Source: RUG705 sp934101175 (GTDB lineage: Bacteria; Bacillota_I; Bacilli_A; RF39; UBA660). Taken from it: a DNA stretch of 64,000 nt. Where the stretch lies: contig CAKOQC010000002.1 of NCBI GenBank assembly GCA_934101175.1, positions 1-64,000 on the forward strand. Reading direction: 5' to 3'. Numbering within the stretch: position 1 is the first letter of the stretch; each line of letters begins with the position of its first letter. Positions 35,855 through 45,280 of the stretch are shown piece after piece. The notes below the pieces were generated by a model. That model searched no databases and was not told the origin of the DNA. It worked only from the letters and a program-made list of their open reading frames with translations. A program made the position numbers and the translations under genes.

Positions 35855-36843
35855 TGAAGAAGTTAACAATAATTAGTGGAATTATTACCTTGATGATGAT
35901 ACTATTATGGGGAATTATTATAATATTTAAATCAGGGATAAGTGAATTATTAATTAAAAATGATAAATTAAGATTAGCTGCTACATTATACGGAGATGAG
36001 TTAGTTCTTAATAAGATTAATGAAAAGAATTATATTTCAATAAAAGATAGTTATGAAGTAGATACTAATGATAATAATGATAAAAATAATGAAGATATGA
36101 ATAAATATGAAGAAGAAATTCTTACTAATGATGATAATTCTGAATATAAAATTATTAATATGGAAATTGATGGTTATAAGAGTTATCTAGTAGTAATATA
36201 TGATGCTTCAAAAGTTAAACTTGTTAGTTCTAAGGCTTTCAATAAGAATAATACTGGTCAACAGACAGTTAAAGAAATATGTAAAAGATATGATGGGTTA
36301 GTATGTATTAATGGAGGAGGATTTGTAGATTGGGGAACTGGTTCAGATATTCCTCTTGGATATGTTATTGAAGATGGAAAGATTACTTGGGATAGTAAGG
36401 GAACAGCAAAATTAATAGGATTTAATAAAGAAAATAAATTAGTACTTCTTAATACTACTGGAGAAGAAGCTTTAAATATGGGAGTACGTGATGCTTTAGA
36501 ATTTGGACCATTCTTAATAAAAGATGGTAAAATCTTGGTAGATGAAGATGAGAAAGTTGGAGGCTTTTTGAGAGCTTCACGAGTTGCTATTGCTCAAAGA
36601 CAAGATGGAATTGTATTATTTTTAGTTACTGAAGGAATGCATGCAAAAGGACCAACTGTTTATCAAATTGCAGAAACTTTAAAGAAATATGGTGCTTATA
36701 ATGCCGGAAACTTAGATGGCGGAGCTTCAAGTAGTTTAGTTGTCGAAGGAAAACTTATTAATAATCCTTTAAATATATATGGACAAAAAGTAAATGGGGG
36801 CGCCGGAAGAAGCGTTGTATCAGGATTTGGATTGATGAAATAA
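35854..36843 (+). CDS. Phosphodiester glycosidase (NAGPA/DUF2233) family exoprotein
   Basis: 329 residues. N-terminal anchor 'IISGIITLMMILLWGIIIIF', then the NAGPA domain: 'KLVSSKAFNKNNTGQQTVKEICKRYDGLVCINGGGFVDWG', 'GFGPFLIKDG'-like 'EFGPFLIKDGKIL', 'SRVAIAQRQDGIVLFLVTEG', 'YGAYNAGNLDGGASSSLVVEGKLIN' and 'GGAGRSVVSGFGL'. This family hydrolyses N-acetylglucosamine phosphodiester links or wall polymers, or moulds exopolysaccharide (EpsI-like). Partner of the preceding surface protein. A terminator follows. Confidence 0.9.
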   Translation: MKKLTIISGIITLMMILLWGIIIIFKSGISELLIKNDKLRLAATLYGDELVLNKINEKNYISIKDSYEVDTNDNNDKNNEDMNKYEEEILTNDDNSEYKIINMEIDGYKSYLVVIYDASKVKLVSSKAFNKNNTGQQTVKEICKRYDGLVCINGGGFVDWGTGSDIPLGYVIEDGKITWDSKGTAKLIGFNKENKLVLLNTTGEEALNMGVRDALEFGPFLIKDGKILVDEDEKVGGFLRASRVAIAQRQDGIVLFLVTEGMHAKGPTVYQIAETLKKYGAYNAGNLDGGASSSLVVEGKLINNPLNIYGQKVNGGAGRSVVSGFGLMK

Positions 36844-36845
36844 AG

Positions 36846-36871
36846 CTCTAGAATTTATCTAGAGTTTTTTT
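36846..36871 (+). terminator. Terminator of the surface-protein operon
   Basis: CTCTAGA/TCTAGAG stem with a 5-nt loop, then TTTTTT. Confidence 0.9.
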
Positions 36872-36904
36872 ATAGAACATATAGTTATAAATACAAGGAT
36901 TAAT

Positions 36905-37020
36905 TTGATAAACTATTATAGAAAAAGAATATTACTTTTAAATGATGAGATAGTTAAGTATGCATCACTTATAGCAATATTCTATTTTTCGTTTGATTTT
37001 GTATCAAGTATGATAACTTT
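36905..37020. repeat. Long nested hairpin between convergent genes
   Basis: TTGATA/TATCAA, GAAAAAGAATATT/AATATTCTATTTTTC (2-nt bulge) and TGATG/CATCA can nest into one extended stem. Candidate large terminator of the downstream lipoprotein gene. Confidence 0.45.
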
Positions 37021-37061
37021 TTGTTATTAGATATTTTAGTCTAAATTTTAATTATCAAGCA

Positions 37062-38423
37062 TTATATTCCTTGATTATCATGTGGTAAAGAAGAAATATT
37101 TGTAGGGTCAACTTGATTGATATTTTGATTTAAAATTGGTTGTTGATTTACTGGTTGTATTGGTTCTTGATAATTAGGAATGGCTTTTGGAGCTTGTATT
37201 TGAGTAGTAGGCATTCCTTGATTGATTGAATTAATTAATGGAGATGAATTTACTTCACTAACTTGCATTGGTTGCTCCATTTGACTAGTTGACACTTGTT
37301 GATTTATTGTATCAATAGAAGACTCTGAATTTACTTGATTAAAAGTTGCTCCAGGTATTGATTGGTTAACTGATGGCATTTGACTAGGAGATGAACCTAT
37401 AGTTTGAGGCATTCCATTAGTCATTTGATTTACTTGTCCTGGAATAGTATTTCCAAAATTATTTGTAGAATTTATAACTTCTGGAGTTGGCATTTGTTGA
37501 TATGGAAGATTTGGATTAACAGGTTGAAATGGATTACCCATAAGATTATCTTGTTGATTAGCTATATTATTTTGTTTTTCAACTGTTTCACTACTTAAAT
37601 TAGAATTCTTATCAGATGAATTTTTCTTTTTACTTACGATAAGAACAACTATTGCAGCAATTAATATAATAAGTAGTCCTATTCCTATGTATACATTAGT
37701 CATATTATATAATTCAAAAGTAAACTCAATAGTTGATATTTCAGTTGAAGAAAGATTCCAACTTAATTTTTTGTTATTGTCGCTTGTAGTAGTAGCATTG
37801 TTACTTTTAGCTGAATAAGGAAGGTTTACATTGAAACTTAAATCTAAATTTGATGTTAAAGAAGATAGGTCCATGTCTGAAAAATCCATGTTTCCATCTA
37901 AATTGGTTTCTTCTTGTTTTTCTTCAGATAAAATAGTTTCTTCTTCTTCATCATTAGAGAAAAGGTCATTCAAATTATCAGTAGTATCAGTAGAATCAGA
38001 ATTTATATCACTTTCTGAAGCATCAAAAGTAAAATTAGCTGTATAAGTATTCTTTAAAAGACCTTTTGTTACTTTGAAAATATAACTATTAGTAGCATTT
38101 GAATCTAGAAGACCTGATAAATCATATGAAGCATTACTAGTAGTACTAACATAATCAATATTACTAATTTTCTTAGTTAAAGTATAACCTTTCATTGTAC
38201 CTTCAGAATAGTCGGTAATAGTAAATCCTTGACTTTCTAACTTTTGTTTATCCTCATCACTTAATAATTCTTGATCTTCAAATAAAGAAGTATCAAGAGC
38301 ATAAATTATTGAAAAGTCCATAGACTTATCTTTATTTATGTTCATATTAGCATTATATTTAACACATCCAGTTAACATAAATGTTAATACACATAACATT
38401 AATATAAATTTATTCTTTTTCAT
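37062..38423 (-). CDS. LppM-like lipoprotein with Pro/Gln-rich C-terminal tail
   Basis: 453 residues from ATG 38423 (AAAGGATGT upstream). Lipobox 'LTFMLTGC' with Cys about residue 20. A beta-rich domain 'VKYNANMNINKDKSMDFSIIYALD...' resembles LppM (DUF3153). After an acidic Ser-rich linker comes a transmembrane helix 'VYIGIGLLIILIAAIVVLIVS' (about 255-275) and then a long low-complexity cytosolic or disordered tail of Gln/Asn/Pro/Met/Thr ('NPFQPVNPNLPYQQMPTPEV'). So the protein appears both lipid-anchored and membrane-spanning. Role unknown; wall or adhesion-linked is possible. Confidence 0.75.
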   Translation of the reverse strand: MKKNKFILMLCVLTFMLTGCVKYNANMNINKDKSMDFSIIYALDTSLFEDQELLSDEDKQKLESQGFTITDYSEGTMKGYTLTKKISNIDYVSTTSNASYDLSGLLDSNATNSYIFKVTKGLLKNTYTANFTFDASESDINSDSTDTTDNLNDLFSNDEEEETILSEEKQEETNLDGNMDFSDMDLSSLTSNLDLSFNVNLPYSAKSNNATTTSDNNKKLSWNLSSTEISTIEFTFELYNMTNVYIGIGLLIILIAAIVVLIVSKKKNSSDKNSNLSSETVEKQNNIANQQDNLMGNPFQPVNPNLPYQQMPTPEVINSTNNFGNTIPGQVNQMTNGMPQTIGSSPSQMPSVNQSIPGATFNQVNSESSIDTINQQVSTSQMEQPMQVSEVNSSPLINSINQGMPTTQIQAPKAIPNYQEPIQPVNQQPILNQNINQVDPTNISSLPHDNQGI

Positions 38424-38753
38424 TTTACATCCTTTCATAAGAAGAAAATATTACAATAAAAATATTATAATCTTCTTTATAGTTATGCTGATATCTATAT
38501 TAGGATTATCAATCCTTAATACAGCACCTCCTTTATATAAGTATAGGATAATTAACAGATATCAACAAAAGTGTGTATCCTATTAGGATGATTATAACAT
38601 ATATGTATAAAAATATCTACATACAAAAAGTCAACTATTTGTAAAAAAGATAATAAAACTTTTAGAGAAAGTAGAATTATGATATAATTTAGATAGAGAG
38701 ATAATTTGTGAAAGTAATTTTTTAAGAGTTATCTTAATTTAGGAGGAATATGG
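38424..38753. other. Intergenic region with candidate structured leader
   Basis: Divergent upstream regions. On the minus side a 5' leader can form TGATATCT/AGATATCA (38489-38496 / 38557-38564) enclosing the hairpin AGGAT-TATCA-ATCCT, plus a competing stem TAGGATA/TATCCTA (about 38544-38583). On the plus side a TATAAT (38683-38688) precedes the next gene. Confidence 0.4.
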
Positions 38754-39143
38754 ATGAATAATAAAAAGAAAAATATAAGTATGATTAATAAGAATTACCG
38801 AATGAAAGAAATGTATGAAGCAGATAATTTAGTAGTAGGAAAATTTAGAAAAATAACTGATAAATATATTGATGGAAAACAAGTAGATACAACTACAGAA
38901 TTAAAATATATTTTTGAAATGATTATTGTAGATAAAGAAATTAAGTATCAAGAAATATTTACAGGATATATAGTAGATACTAAAGAAAATTGTTTTAATG
39001 TTCCTTTTCTAGTAGATATAGCAGAGTTTACAAGTTATTTTCCAAATATTAATGGAGTATTTATACATAAAGCTAATTTACTATGGTATTTAGATGGTGT
39101 TAATCAAAAAGAAAGAAATATTATTAAAACTAAAAAGAAATAA
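38754..39143 (+). CDS. Hypothetical protein
   Basis: 129 residues, basic at both ends, cytosolic. 'MNNKKKNISMINKNYRMKEMYEADNLVVGKFRKITDKYIDGKQ' then a beta-rich middle ('LKYIFEMIIVDKEIKYQEIFTGYIVDTKENCFNVPFLVDIAEFTSYFPNINGVFIHKANL'). No family recognised. AGGAGGAAT 7 nt before the start. Confidence 0.6.
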   Translation: MNNKKKNISMINKNYRMKEMYEADNLVVGKFRKITDKYIDGKQVDTTTELKYIFEMIIVDKEIKYQEIFTGYIVDTKENCFNVPFLVDIAEFTSYFPNINGVFIHKANLLWYLDGVNQKERNIIKTKKK

Positions 39144-39229
39144 ATACTATTTAATTTTTATAAAGTATAAGTTATTAAATTTAAAACATTAGATATATAT
39201 TAAAATAATGATAGGTGAGGTGATAATAG

Positions 39230-40174
39230 ATGATTAAGAATGTTACAGTTATGGGGGGCGGTGTTTTAGGAACACAAATAGCTTTTCAAGCAGCATATTC
39301 AGGATTTAATGTGACAATATGGTTAAGAAGTGAAGGCAGTATTGAAAGGACTAAACCAAAATTAGAAATGGTTAAAAATTCTTATATAGATGCAATTAAA
39401 TTAATGGATACTAAGGAAGGTAAATCTTATGAAAACTGGTGTTTTGGAATAGCTGATTATGAAGATTTTGATAAAGATGAATGTTTAAAAAAAGTAGAAG
39501 AAGCATATAAGAGTATTAAATTAGAACTAGATATAGAAAAAGCAGTTAGTGATAGTGATTTAGTAATAGAGTCAATGGCAGAAGATTTTGACGCTAAGAA
39601 AGAATTATATTTAAAGATGGCTCCAATTCTTCCTGAGAAGACAATTGTAGTTACTAACTCTTCAACAATGTTACCTAGCAAATTAGCTAAATATACAGGA
39701 AGACCTGGAATGTTTTTAGCACTTCATTTTGCTAATTCAATATGGAAACATAATACAGCTGAGGTTATGGTACACAAAGATACTGAAGATAAATATTTTG
39801 AAGAAATTATCAATTTTGCTAAAAACATTAGAATGGTTGCTTTACCAGTTAGAAAAGAGAAAGCAGGATATTTATTAAATTCAATATTAATACCATTTTT
39901 ATTTGCTAGTCTTGATTTATTAGTTAATGGAGTATCTGATCCTGAAAGTATAGATAAGGCTTGGAAACTTGGAACAGGAGCTCCAGAAGGGCCATTTGAA
40001 ATATTAGATACTGTAGGTCTTAAGACAGCTTATAATATAGTGCTTATGTATACTAAAATACCTTCATTTTTAGCACCTTACAATTTTAAAGGAATGGAAA
40101 AATTATTAAAGAAGTATATAGATGAAGGTAAATTAGGTAAGTCTTCAGGAGAAGGATTTTATAGTTATAAATAA
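39230..40174 (+). CDS. 3-hydroxyacyl-CoA dehydrogenase
   Basis: 314 residues. Rossmann 'VTVMGGGVLGTQIAFQAAYSGFNVTIWLRS', catalytic region 'LALHFANSIWKHNTAEVM' (usual HFFNP changed to HFANS), C-terminal domain 'SIDKAWKLGTGAPEGPFEILDTVGLKTAYNIV'. NAD-dependent oxidation of 3-hydroxyacyl-CoA in fatty-acid or butyrate-type metabolism. The family includes butyryl and 3-hydroxybutyryl enzymes, so exact substrate is open. GGTGAGGTGATAATAG precedes the start. Single gene with a long terminator after it. Confidence 0.9.
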   Translation: MIKNVTVMGGGVLGTQIAFQAAYSGFNVTIWLRSEGSIERTKPKLEMVKNSYIDAIKLMDTKEGKSYENWCFGIADYEDFDKDECLKKVEEAYKSIKLELDIEKAVSDSDLVIESMAEDFDAKKELYLKMAPILPEKTIVVTNSSTMLPSKLAKYTGRPGMFLALHFANSIWKHNTAEVMVHKDTEDKYFEEIINFAKNIRMVALPVRKEKAGYLLNSILIPFLFASLDLLVNGVSDPESIDKAWKLGTGAPEGPFEILDTVGLKTAYNIVLMYTKIPSFLAPYNFKGMEKLLKKYIDEGKLGKSSGEGFYSYK

Positions 40175-40182
40175 ATTATTTA

Positions 40183-40258
40183 AAATAAAAAGATGCAGAT
40201 ATATAAACTATATTCTTATATTTATAATAAGATTTAGTTTAAGAATTTCTGCATTTTA
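40183..40258. terminator. Nested-stem terminator between convergent genes
   Basis: GCAGA/TCTGC with A/T-rich flanks, then AAACTA/TAGTTT and TCTTAT/ATAAGA inside, ending in TTTTATTTT. Confidence 0.65.
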
Positions 40259-40314
40259 TTTTGATTTATATTTCTTAAAAGTATTATCAACAGAATTGTT
40301 GATATGAAAGTGTT

Positions 40315-40935
40315 TTAAACAAATTTATTATTTTCATAGATAATATTTGAATTTAAAATATTAGAAAGATATTCTTCCATATTAATACCATATTTAGGTT
40401 GATTAAATTCATAAATCTTTAAATGGCTTAATATATTAGCATCTATAATATTACCATTATTTTGATTGTTTTCAATGTGTTTTTCTTTTTGGTATTGTAT
40501 TGCTAATTTATATGTATCAAATTTATGAATTCCACGATTATTATAATCAGAATGTTCAAAATAACAATATTTATTGGTTTCTTTATCTTTATATATTAAA
40601 TAAGTATGAGTTGTATAGTTATTTGTTTCTTCAAATAAGAACCAGATAAACAATGTTTTAAATTCATACTTATGTTTAGTAAACCAGTCTCTTTCTAATT
40701 CAACTTGATCCCAACATGTTCCATAACCATATTGTAAATATCTTTTTGCATCACATAGAGAGTATTTTGTCTGACAAGCAATTTGAAATTCAGAATTAAC
40801 GTCAGAATTCCAATTTTCATATATTTTATTGTCTGTACCATATATACCATATCTTAAATATTTATCCATAAATTCTTGTAGTTCTTCTGGAGTATTTACT
40901 TTATCATAGGCAAGTTTTCTTTCATTATAAGTCAT
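40315..40935 (-). CDS. Transglutaminase-like (cysteine-catalytic) hypothetical protein
   Basis: 206 residues. 'YLQYGYGTCWDQVELERDWFTKH' holds a Cys in the transglutaminase-like context, and 'NYTTHTYLIYKDKETNKYCYFEHSDYNNRGIHKF' supplies the His and Asp, so a papain/transglutaminase-like fold is likely. The product is soluble with no signal peptide. Substrate unknown. AGGTGATATATT precedes the ATG. Confidence 0.7.
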   Translation of the reverse strand: MTYNERKLAYDKVNTPEELQEFMDKYLRYGIYGTDNKIYENWNSDVNSEFQIACQTKYSLCDAKRYLQYGYGTCWDQVELERDWFTKHKYEFKTLFIWFLFEETNNYTTHTYLIYKDKETNKYCYFEHSDYNNRGIHKFDTYKLAIQYQKEKHIENNQNNGNIIDANILSHLKIYEFNQPKYGINMEEYLSNILNSNIIYENNKFV

Positions 40936-41049
40936 AATATATCACCTATGTTTATTATATCATATGTTGTCTGTATCTGCTCAGTGGTATTTAGTATAAA
41001 TAATTATGGTTTTTGCATTTATATTAAACATTTAATAAAGAAGCTTAAA

Positions 41050-41862
41050 CTAGCTTTTAGTTAATGTTAGAATTTTTTGTTTTCTTAAATAATTAATTTG
41101 TTCATTAATTTTTTTTACAATCTCCATTTGAATATCAGTTATTGTTCTATTAGTCAATAAATAATTTAAAATTATTGTAGTTTCTATCTCATATTTTTCC
41201 GCAAAATCAGAACTTGTAGTGTTTAAATCTAAAACATTGGCTAATCTATCACAAAGTTTTAAATTTAAAACATCTTCTTCCATATTTAACAATTTGTCAC
41301 ACAAATAATTAGTTTTTCCCATTACATTTTTCATATTGTTATTATTTGTAACGCCGTTAACTAAATAAGCTACATATTCTCCAAATTTTCCTTTAATTTC
41401 ATTTAATGTTGTGTCAGTATCTTCAATGATGTCATGTAAATAAGCAGCAGTAATAAATTCATTAATCTTAGAATGATTTGAAAAATATTTTTTAACAAGT
41501 TCTGCAACTTTGATAGAATGATAAATATAAGCACTTCCATCTTGTCTAATTTGTCCTACATGTTTTTGTTTTGCAAAATTATATGCCTCATTCATTTTAT
41601 TGTATGGTGCAACAACATAATATGGTCTGTCTTCATTAATTTGCGTTTCTAAATCCATATCATAATTATAGATATTCAATATTTCTAAATTAGGATTGCA
41701 TACATATTGAAATAAAATGTTTTTTATATCCTCATTTCTTTTCACATATCTTGTTAATTCTTCAGACATATAATTACTTCTATCTATAACAACAATTAAG
41801 TGGGAATGTTCCTTTTTATTTCCTTTGTTTAATAAATATCTTCTTCTTCTTTTTTCATCCAT
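41050..41862 (-). CDS. HD-domain (small alarmone hydrolase/MESH1-like) protein
   Basis: 270 residues from ATG 41862 (GGAGGCGAGAAAT upstream). From about residue 90: 'AYNFAKQKHVGQIRQDGSAYIYHSIKVAELV' and 'FITAAYLHDIIEDTDTTLNEIKGKFGEYVAYLVNGVT', 'NLKLCDRLANV', the HD motifs of the RelA/SpoT hydrolase domain (H...HD...D). No synthetase or TGS domain is present, so it resembles small alarmone hydrolases (ppGpp hydrolysis), which is a guess without alignment. The first 90 residues are extra and basic. Divergent from the LysR gene. Confidence 0.75.
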   Translation of the reverse strand: MDEKRRRRYLLNKGNKKEHSHLIVVIDRSNYMSEELTRYVKRNEDIKNILFQYVCNPNLEILNIYNYDMDLETQINEDRPYYVVAPYNKMNEAYNFAKQKHVGQIRQDGSAYIYHSIKVAELVKKYFSNHSKINEFITAAYLHDIIEDTDTTLNEIKGKFGEYVAYLVNGVTNNNNMKNVMGKTNYLCDKLLNMEEDVLNLKLCDRLANVLDLNTTSSDFAEKYEIETTIILNYLLTNRTITDIQMEIVKKINEQINYLRKQKILTLTKS

Positions 41863-41972
41863 ATTTCTCGCCTCCAATATCACTATACAACAAAAGTATA
41901 ATAATTTAAAATACAAATATTATATATAGGCAATAACTTTTAGTTATGATATAATGGTGTTGGTGAGAAAAT

Positions 41973-42872
41973 ATGATAAATATCGAATTATACAGAATTT
42001 TTTATGTTGTGGCAGTTAATCAAAATATAACGAAAGCTAGTGAAAAGTTAAATATATCTCAACCAGCCATAACAAAACATATTAAAAATTTGGAAGATGC
42101 ATTAGGAGTTATATTATTTAACAGGACAAGAAAAGGGGTGGTATTAACACCGATAGGTCAAAAAATATTTTTAGAAATTAAAAATGCATTAACTATATTT
42201 GATAATGTAGAAAACGAAATTAAAAATTACAAAGATAACGATTGTGGAACAATCAGAATTGGCATTAGTACTACCTTAGTAAGAATATTAATGAATTATA
42301 TAAACGATTTTTATAAGAAATACCCTAATGTTAAAATTGAAATTAATACTGATACTACCAAAGACAATATTAAATTATTACAAAATGGTTTACTTGATTT
42401 CGTTGTTTGTAAACTACCAAATAATTTAGATAATGACTTGAATTTTATTAAAATAGGTGACTCTTCATATGAATTTGTAGCCAATAGAGAATTATATAAC
42501 AATATTGAACAGCCTATAAAACTATCTAATTTACTAAAATATCCAATATTACTTCAAAAGGAGCCATCAAACTCTTATTTTAGTGCAAAAAGACTATTTA
42601 AGGAAAACAATTTAGAAGTTGATTCAAAATTAAATATTGGTAGTTCATCTTTACTTATCGATTTCACAAGAATAGGTTATGGAATAGGTTACGTAACAAA
42701 ATTGTATATTGAAAAAGAATTAGAAAATAAAAGTTTATTTATCATTAAGACTATTCCTGAAACTCCTAAAATTTCATATGGTATTGTTACTTTAAAAAAT
42801 AATGTATTAAGTAATAGTTGTAATAAGTTTATTGCTTCTTTAATAACTCAACAAAATGATTTAAAACTGTAA
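41973..42872 (+). CDS. LysR-family transcriptional regulator
   Basis: 299 residues. N-terminal HTH 'MINIELYRIFYVVAVNQNITKASEKLNISQPAITKHIKNLEDALGVILFNRTRKGVVLT', then the effector-binding domain ('GTIRIGISTTLVRILMNYINDFYKKYPNVKIEI', 'DSSYEFVANREL', 'STFGYGIGYVT'-like). Divergent from the HD gene, so it may regulate it through the 110-nt shared region; this is the usual LysR arrangement but unproven. Confidence 0.93.
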   Translation: MINIELYRIFYVVAVNQNITKASEKLNISQPAITKHIKNLEDALGVILFNRTRKGVVLTPIGQKIFLEIKNALTIFDNVENEIKNYKDNDCGTIRIGISTTLVRILMNYINDFYKKYPNVKIEINTDTTKDNIKLLQNGLLDFVVCKLPNNLDNDLNFIKIGDSSYEFVANRELYNNIEQPIKLSNLLKYPILLQKEPSNSYFSAKRLFKENNLEVDSKLNIGSSSLLIDFTRIGYGIGYVTKLYIEKELENKSLFIIKTIPETPKISYGIVTLKNNVLSNSCNKFIASLITQQNDLKL

Positions 42873-43289
42873 TATGAATTACAATTCATAATAATATTAA
42901 CTTGATTAGTTGCCTTTTTGTATATTGAAATCTATTAATTAAAAAGTCAAAGGTAATTTTTGAATAGTTATAAATTTTTTTAATTAATGTTTAAATATGC
43001 AATTAAAAGGTGATTTCATACCAAAAGAATATTGATATATATGTCAAAAATATGCTGATTTAACTTGTAAACATTTTCCTTCACATAAAGCATTAATATT
43101 TTAAGAGTAAAATCAATTGAGAGAAAAGAAATTATAAAATTAATAACAGAAAAAATAGAATGCTCTTGGATACTACTTGATTAAAATATAAATCATAACG
43201 GATAATGATAGTTTATATGTAAATTGATATAAATATAAATTTATGGTATTATATAACACATAATTTTTCTTGCGTTGGAGGTGATATAA
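42873..43289. other. Intergenic region, no gene seen
   Basis: 417 bp, AT-rich. A short palindrome ATGAATTACAATTCAT follows the LysR stop. The rest carries only short open frames without ribosome sites. The next gene has GGAGGTGATATAA. Confidence 0.5.
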
Positions 43290-44927
43290 ATGTCAATTGA
43301 AGATAAAATTTCAAGTTTCATTAGAGATATGGGATATTTAAACAACGAACATGTTTTAGGCGTTTTCTTTTACGGTAGTTATTTAACAGGATTAAATACA
43401 GAGAATTCGGATATTGATTTGCATATTATATTTGATAATGAAGTTCCTAATCATTTGATTAGGGAAAATAAGATTGTGGATGGAACAAGGATAGAATATT
43501 TTGAAAAACCACTCGAAGATATCTACCAAACTGTCAATGAGGACTACACAAATCAAAATAATGCAACATTGACAATTTTTGGCACTTCAAAAATTATTTA
43601 TGCAAAAGATAATCAACTACAACAATTACAGAACTATATAGTTAATAAATTTTCTAATCCTTTACCTCCATTAACTGATGATGAGGCTAGAGAACAAGTT
43701 TCTATCTTAAATAACAGAATGGAAAAATTAGAAATGTATGCAGAAACTAATAATCCATATTTTGAGCATTTATATCATTTGACAATCGATAAAATTAGAA
43801 GATTTTATCACAACCTAATGGGAATACCTAGGATAGAAACATCTAAAGGATTTAGATTATACACTGATGAAAAATATAGAAATGCGTTTCGCATTAATAA
43901 AATTCCAGAACAAATTTTTATAGAAATGTATTTTAAATTGATTTCAGATACCGGTTTAGATAAAATTCAAAAATATAACTTATTGAATAAAATGTATGAA
44001 TTTACGAAACGTAATGTTGCTTTAGAAAATGATTATAGAATACCTATTAAAAGTAGAAACGACGGCTTTGAGATTTCTATAATTGAACCAACTGCAATTG
44101 AGAAACGAAATACTATTGAAATTCCATCAACCACTTTTAAAAAAATATTAAAATTTATTAAGGAAATGGATTATTTAAATAACGAGCATTGTTTAGGAGT
44201 AATAGTTTATGGTAGTAGTTTAACTGGTTTTAATACAGAGAATTCGGATATTGATTTACATATTATATTTGATAATGAGGACCTTAATCATTTGATTAGA
44301 GGAAATAAAATTATAGATGATACTAAAATTGAATATTTTGAAAAACCTATTAAAGATATTTATTTAGAAATTGAAAATGGTTATTTAAATCAAAATAATG
44401 CATCTTTTTCAATAATTGGTAAAGGTACTATAGTTTTTGAAAGAGATAATAAATTAAGTTTATTGCAGCAATATGCTTTAAATAGATTTTCAACACCAAT
44501 GCCTTGTCTAAGTGAAGATGATGCAAGAGAACAAGTGTCTATTATAAATAATAGAATGGAAAAGTTAGAAAAATTTGCCATAAATAACGACTCTAATTTC
44601 GAACATTTATCACACTTAACAACCGATAAAATTAGAAAGTTTTACCATAAAAGTGTTGGCATTCCCAAAATTCCTACATCAAAAGTCTATAGAATTTATA
44701 CTGATGAGGGTTATAGAAATTCAATTTATAAAGAAAATCCAGATTCAGGATTTATTAATATGTATTTAAATTTAATTACAACAAATTGTGTGGATAAATT
44801 GCAAAGATTAGAAATGATTAAAGAGTTTTATAACTATGCAACAAGAAATATAAAATTAGGAAATGATTATAGAATTCTTATAAAAAGTAGAAATACAGGA
44901 ATGAAAAAAGATGATAAAAAGTGTTAG
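43290..44927 (+). CDS. Tandem-duplicated nucleotidyltransferase (Pol-beta superfamily)
   Basis: 545 residues: two near-identical halves (about 1-275 and 280-545), each with the nucleotidyltransferase signature 'GVFFYGSYLTGLNTENSDIDLHIIF' / 'GVIVYGSSLTGFNTENSDIDLHIIF' (GS then DxD), followed by 'RTKIEYFEKP'-like 'IEYFEKPLEDIY', 'DDEAREQVSILNNRMEKLE' and 'YRIPIKSRN'. The fold is that of kanamycin/lincosamide nucleotidyltransferases or MNT antitoxins; C-terminal halves are helical. The two copies share almost the same DNA over 60 bp (43,396 and 44,230), so the duplication is recent or homogenised. A GGAGGTGAT site precedes it and a terminator follows. Function unknown. Confidence 0.85.
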   Translation: MSIEDKISSFIRDMGYLNNEHVLGVFFYGSYLTGLNTENSDIDLHIIFDNEVPNHLIRENKIVDGTRIEYFEKPLEDIYQTVNEDYTNQNNATLTIFGTSKIIYAKDNQLQQLQNYIVNKFSNPLPPLTDDEAREQVSILNNRMEKLEMYAETNNPYFEHLYHLTIDKIRRFYHNLMGIPRIETSKGFRLYTDEKYRNAFRINKIPEQIFIEMYFKLISDTGLDKIQKYNLLNKMYEFTKRNVALENDYRIPIKSRNDGFEISIIEPTAIEKRNTIEIPSTTFKKILKFIKEMDYLNNEHCLGVIVYGSSLTGFNTENSDIDLHIIFDNEDLNHLIRGNKIIDDTKIEYFEKPIKDIYLEIENGYLNQNNASFSIIGKGTIVFERDNKLSLLQQYALNRFSTPMPCLSEDDAREQVSIINNRMEKLEKFAINNDSNFEHLSHLTTDKIRKFYHKSVGIPKIPTSKVYRIYTDEGYRNSIYKENPDSGFINMYLNLITTNCVDKLQRLEMIKEFYNYATRNIKLGNDYRILIKSRNTGMKKDDKKC

Positions 44928-44950
44928 CTTTTATAATCATCTTTTTCTTT
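44905..44950 (+). terminator. Terminator of the nucleotidyltransferase gene
   Basis: AAAAAGATGAT/ATCATCTTTTT stem around the stop region, followed by T-rich sequence. Confidence 0.8.
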
Positions 44951-45280
44951 ATTCAAATATCAATATTATTTAACTTATTGGTTGATAATGTTGATATCAT
45001 TACTTTTTTACAATGATTTGTAAGATACCAAAAAATTATTCTTTCAAATGATTCATATATGTAAGTCCGGATTTTCTATACAAATCCTCAATGAAGTGAT
45101 TACCAAATGGGTAATGTACACTCTCAATGAACCAATCATTTTTATTTGGTATATTATTGTATCGTATTTTTTAGTTTTATCTTATCTATGTAACCAAATA
45201 AGCAAAAAATTAATTGTTTTTATAATATTTTTGTTAATCTTGTGTTATAATAACAATCAATTATTTAAGGAGGAAACCTT
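44951..45280. other. Intergenic region upstream of a small ORF
   Basis: AT-rich with no convincing gene; a 78-codon hydrophobic frame at 45,048 has no ribosome site. An extended -10 (TGTTATAAT, 45243-45251) sits just before the leader-like ORF. Confidence 0.5.

Noticed and set aside
42873..43289. Gene remnant between LysR and nucleotidyltransferase
   Set aside because: Only frames of up to about 30 codons without ribosome sites and no recognisable motif.
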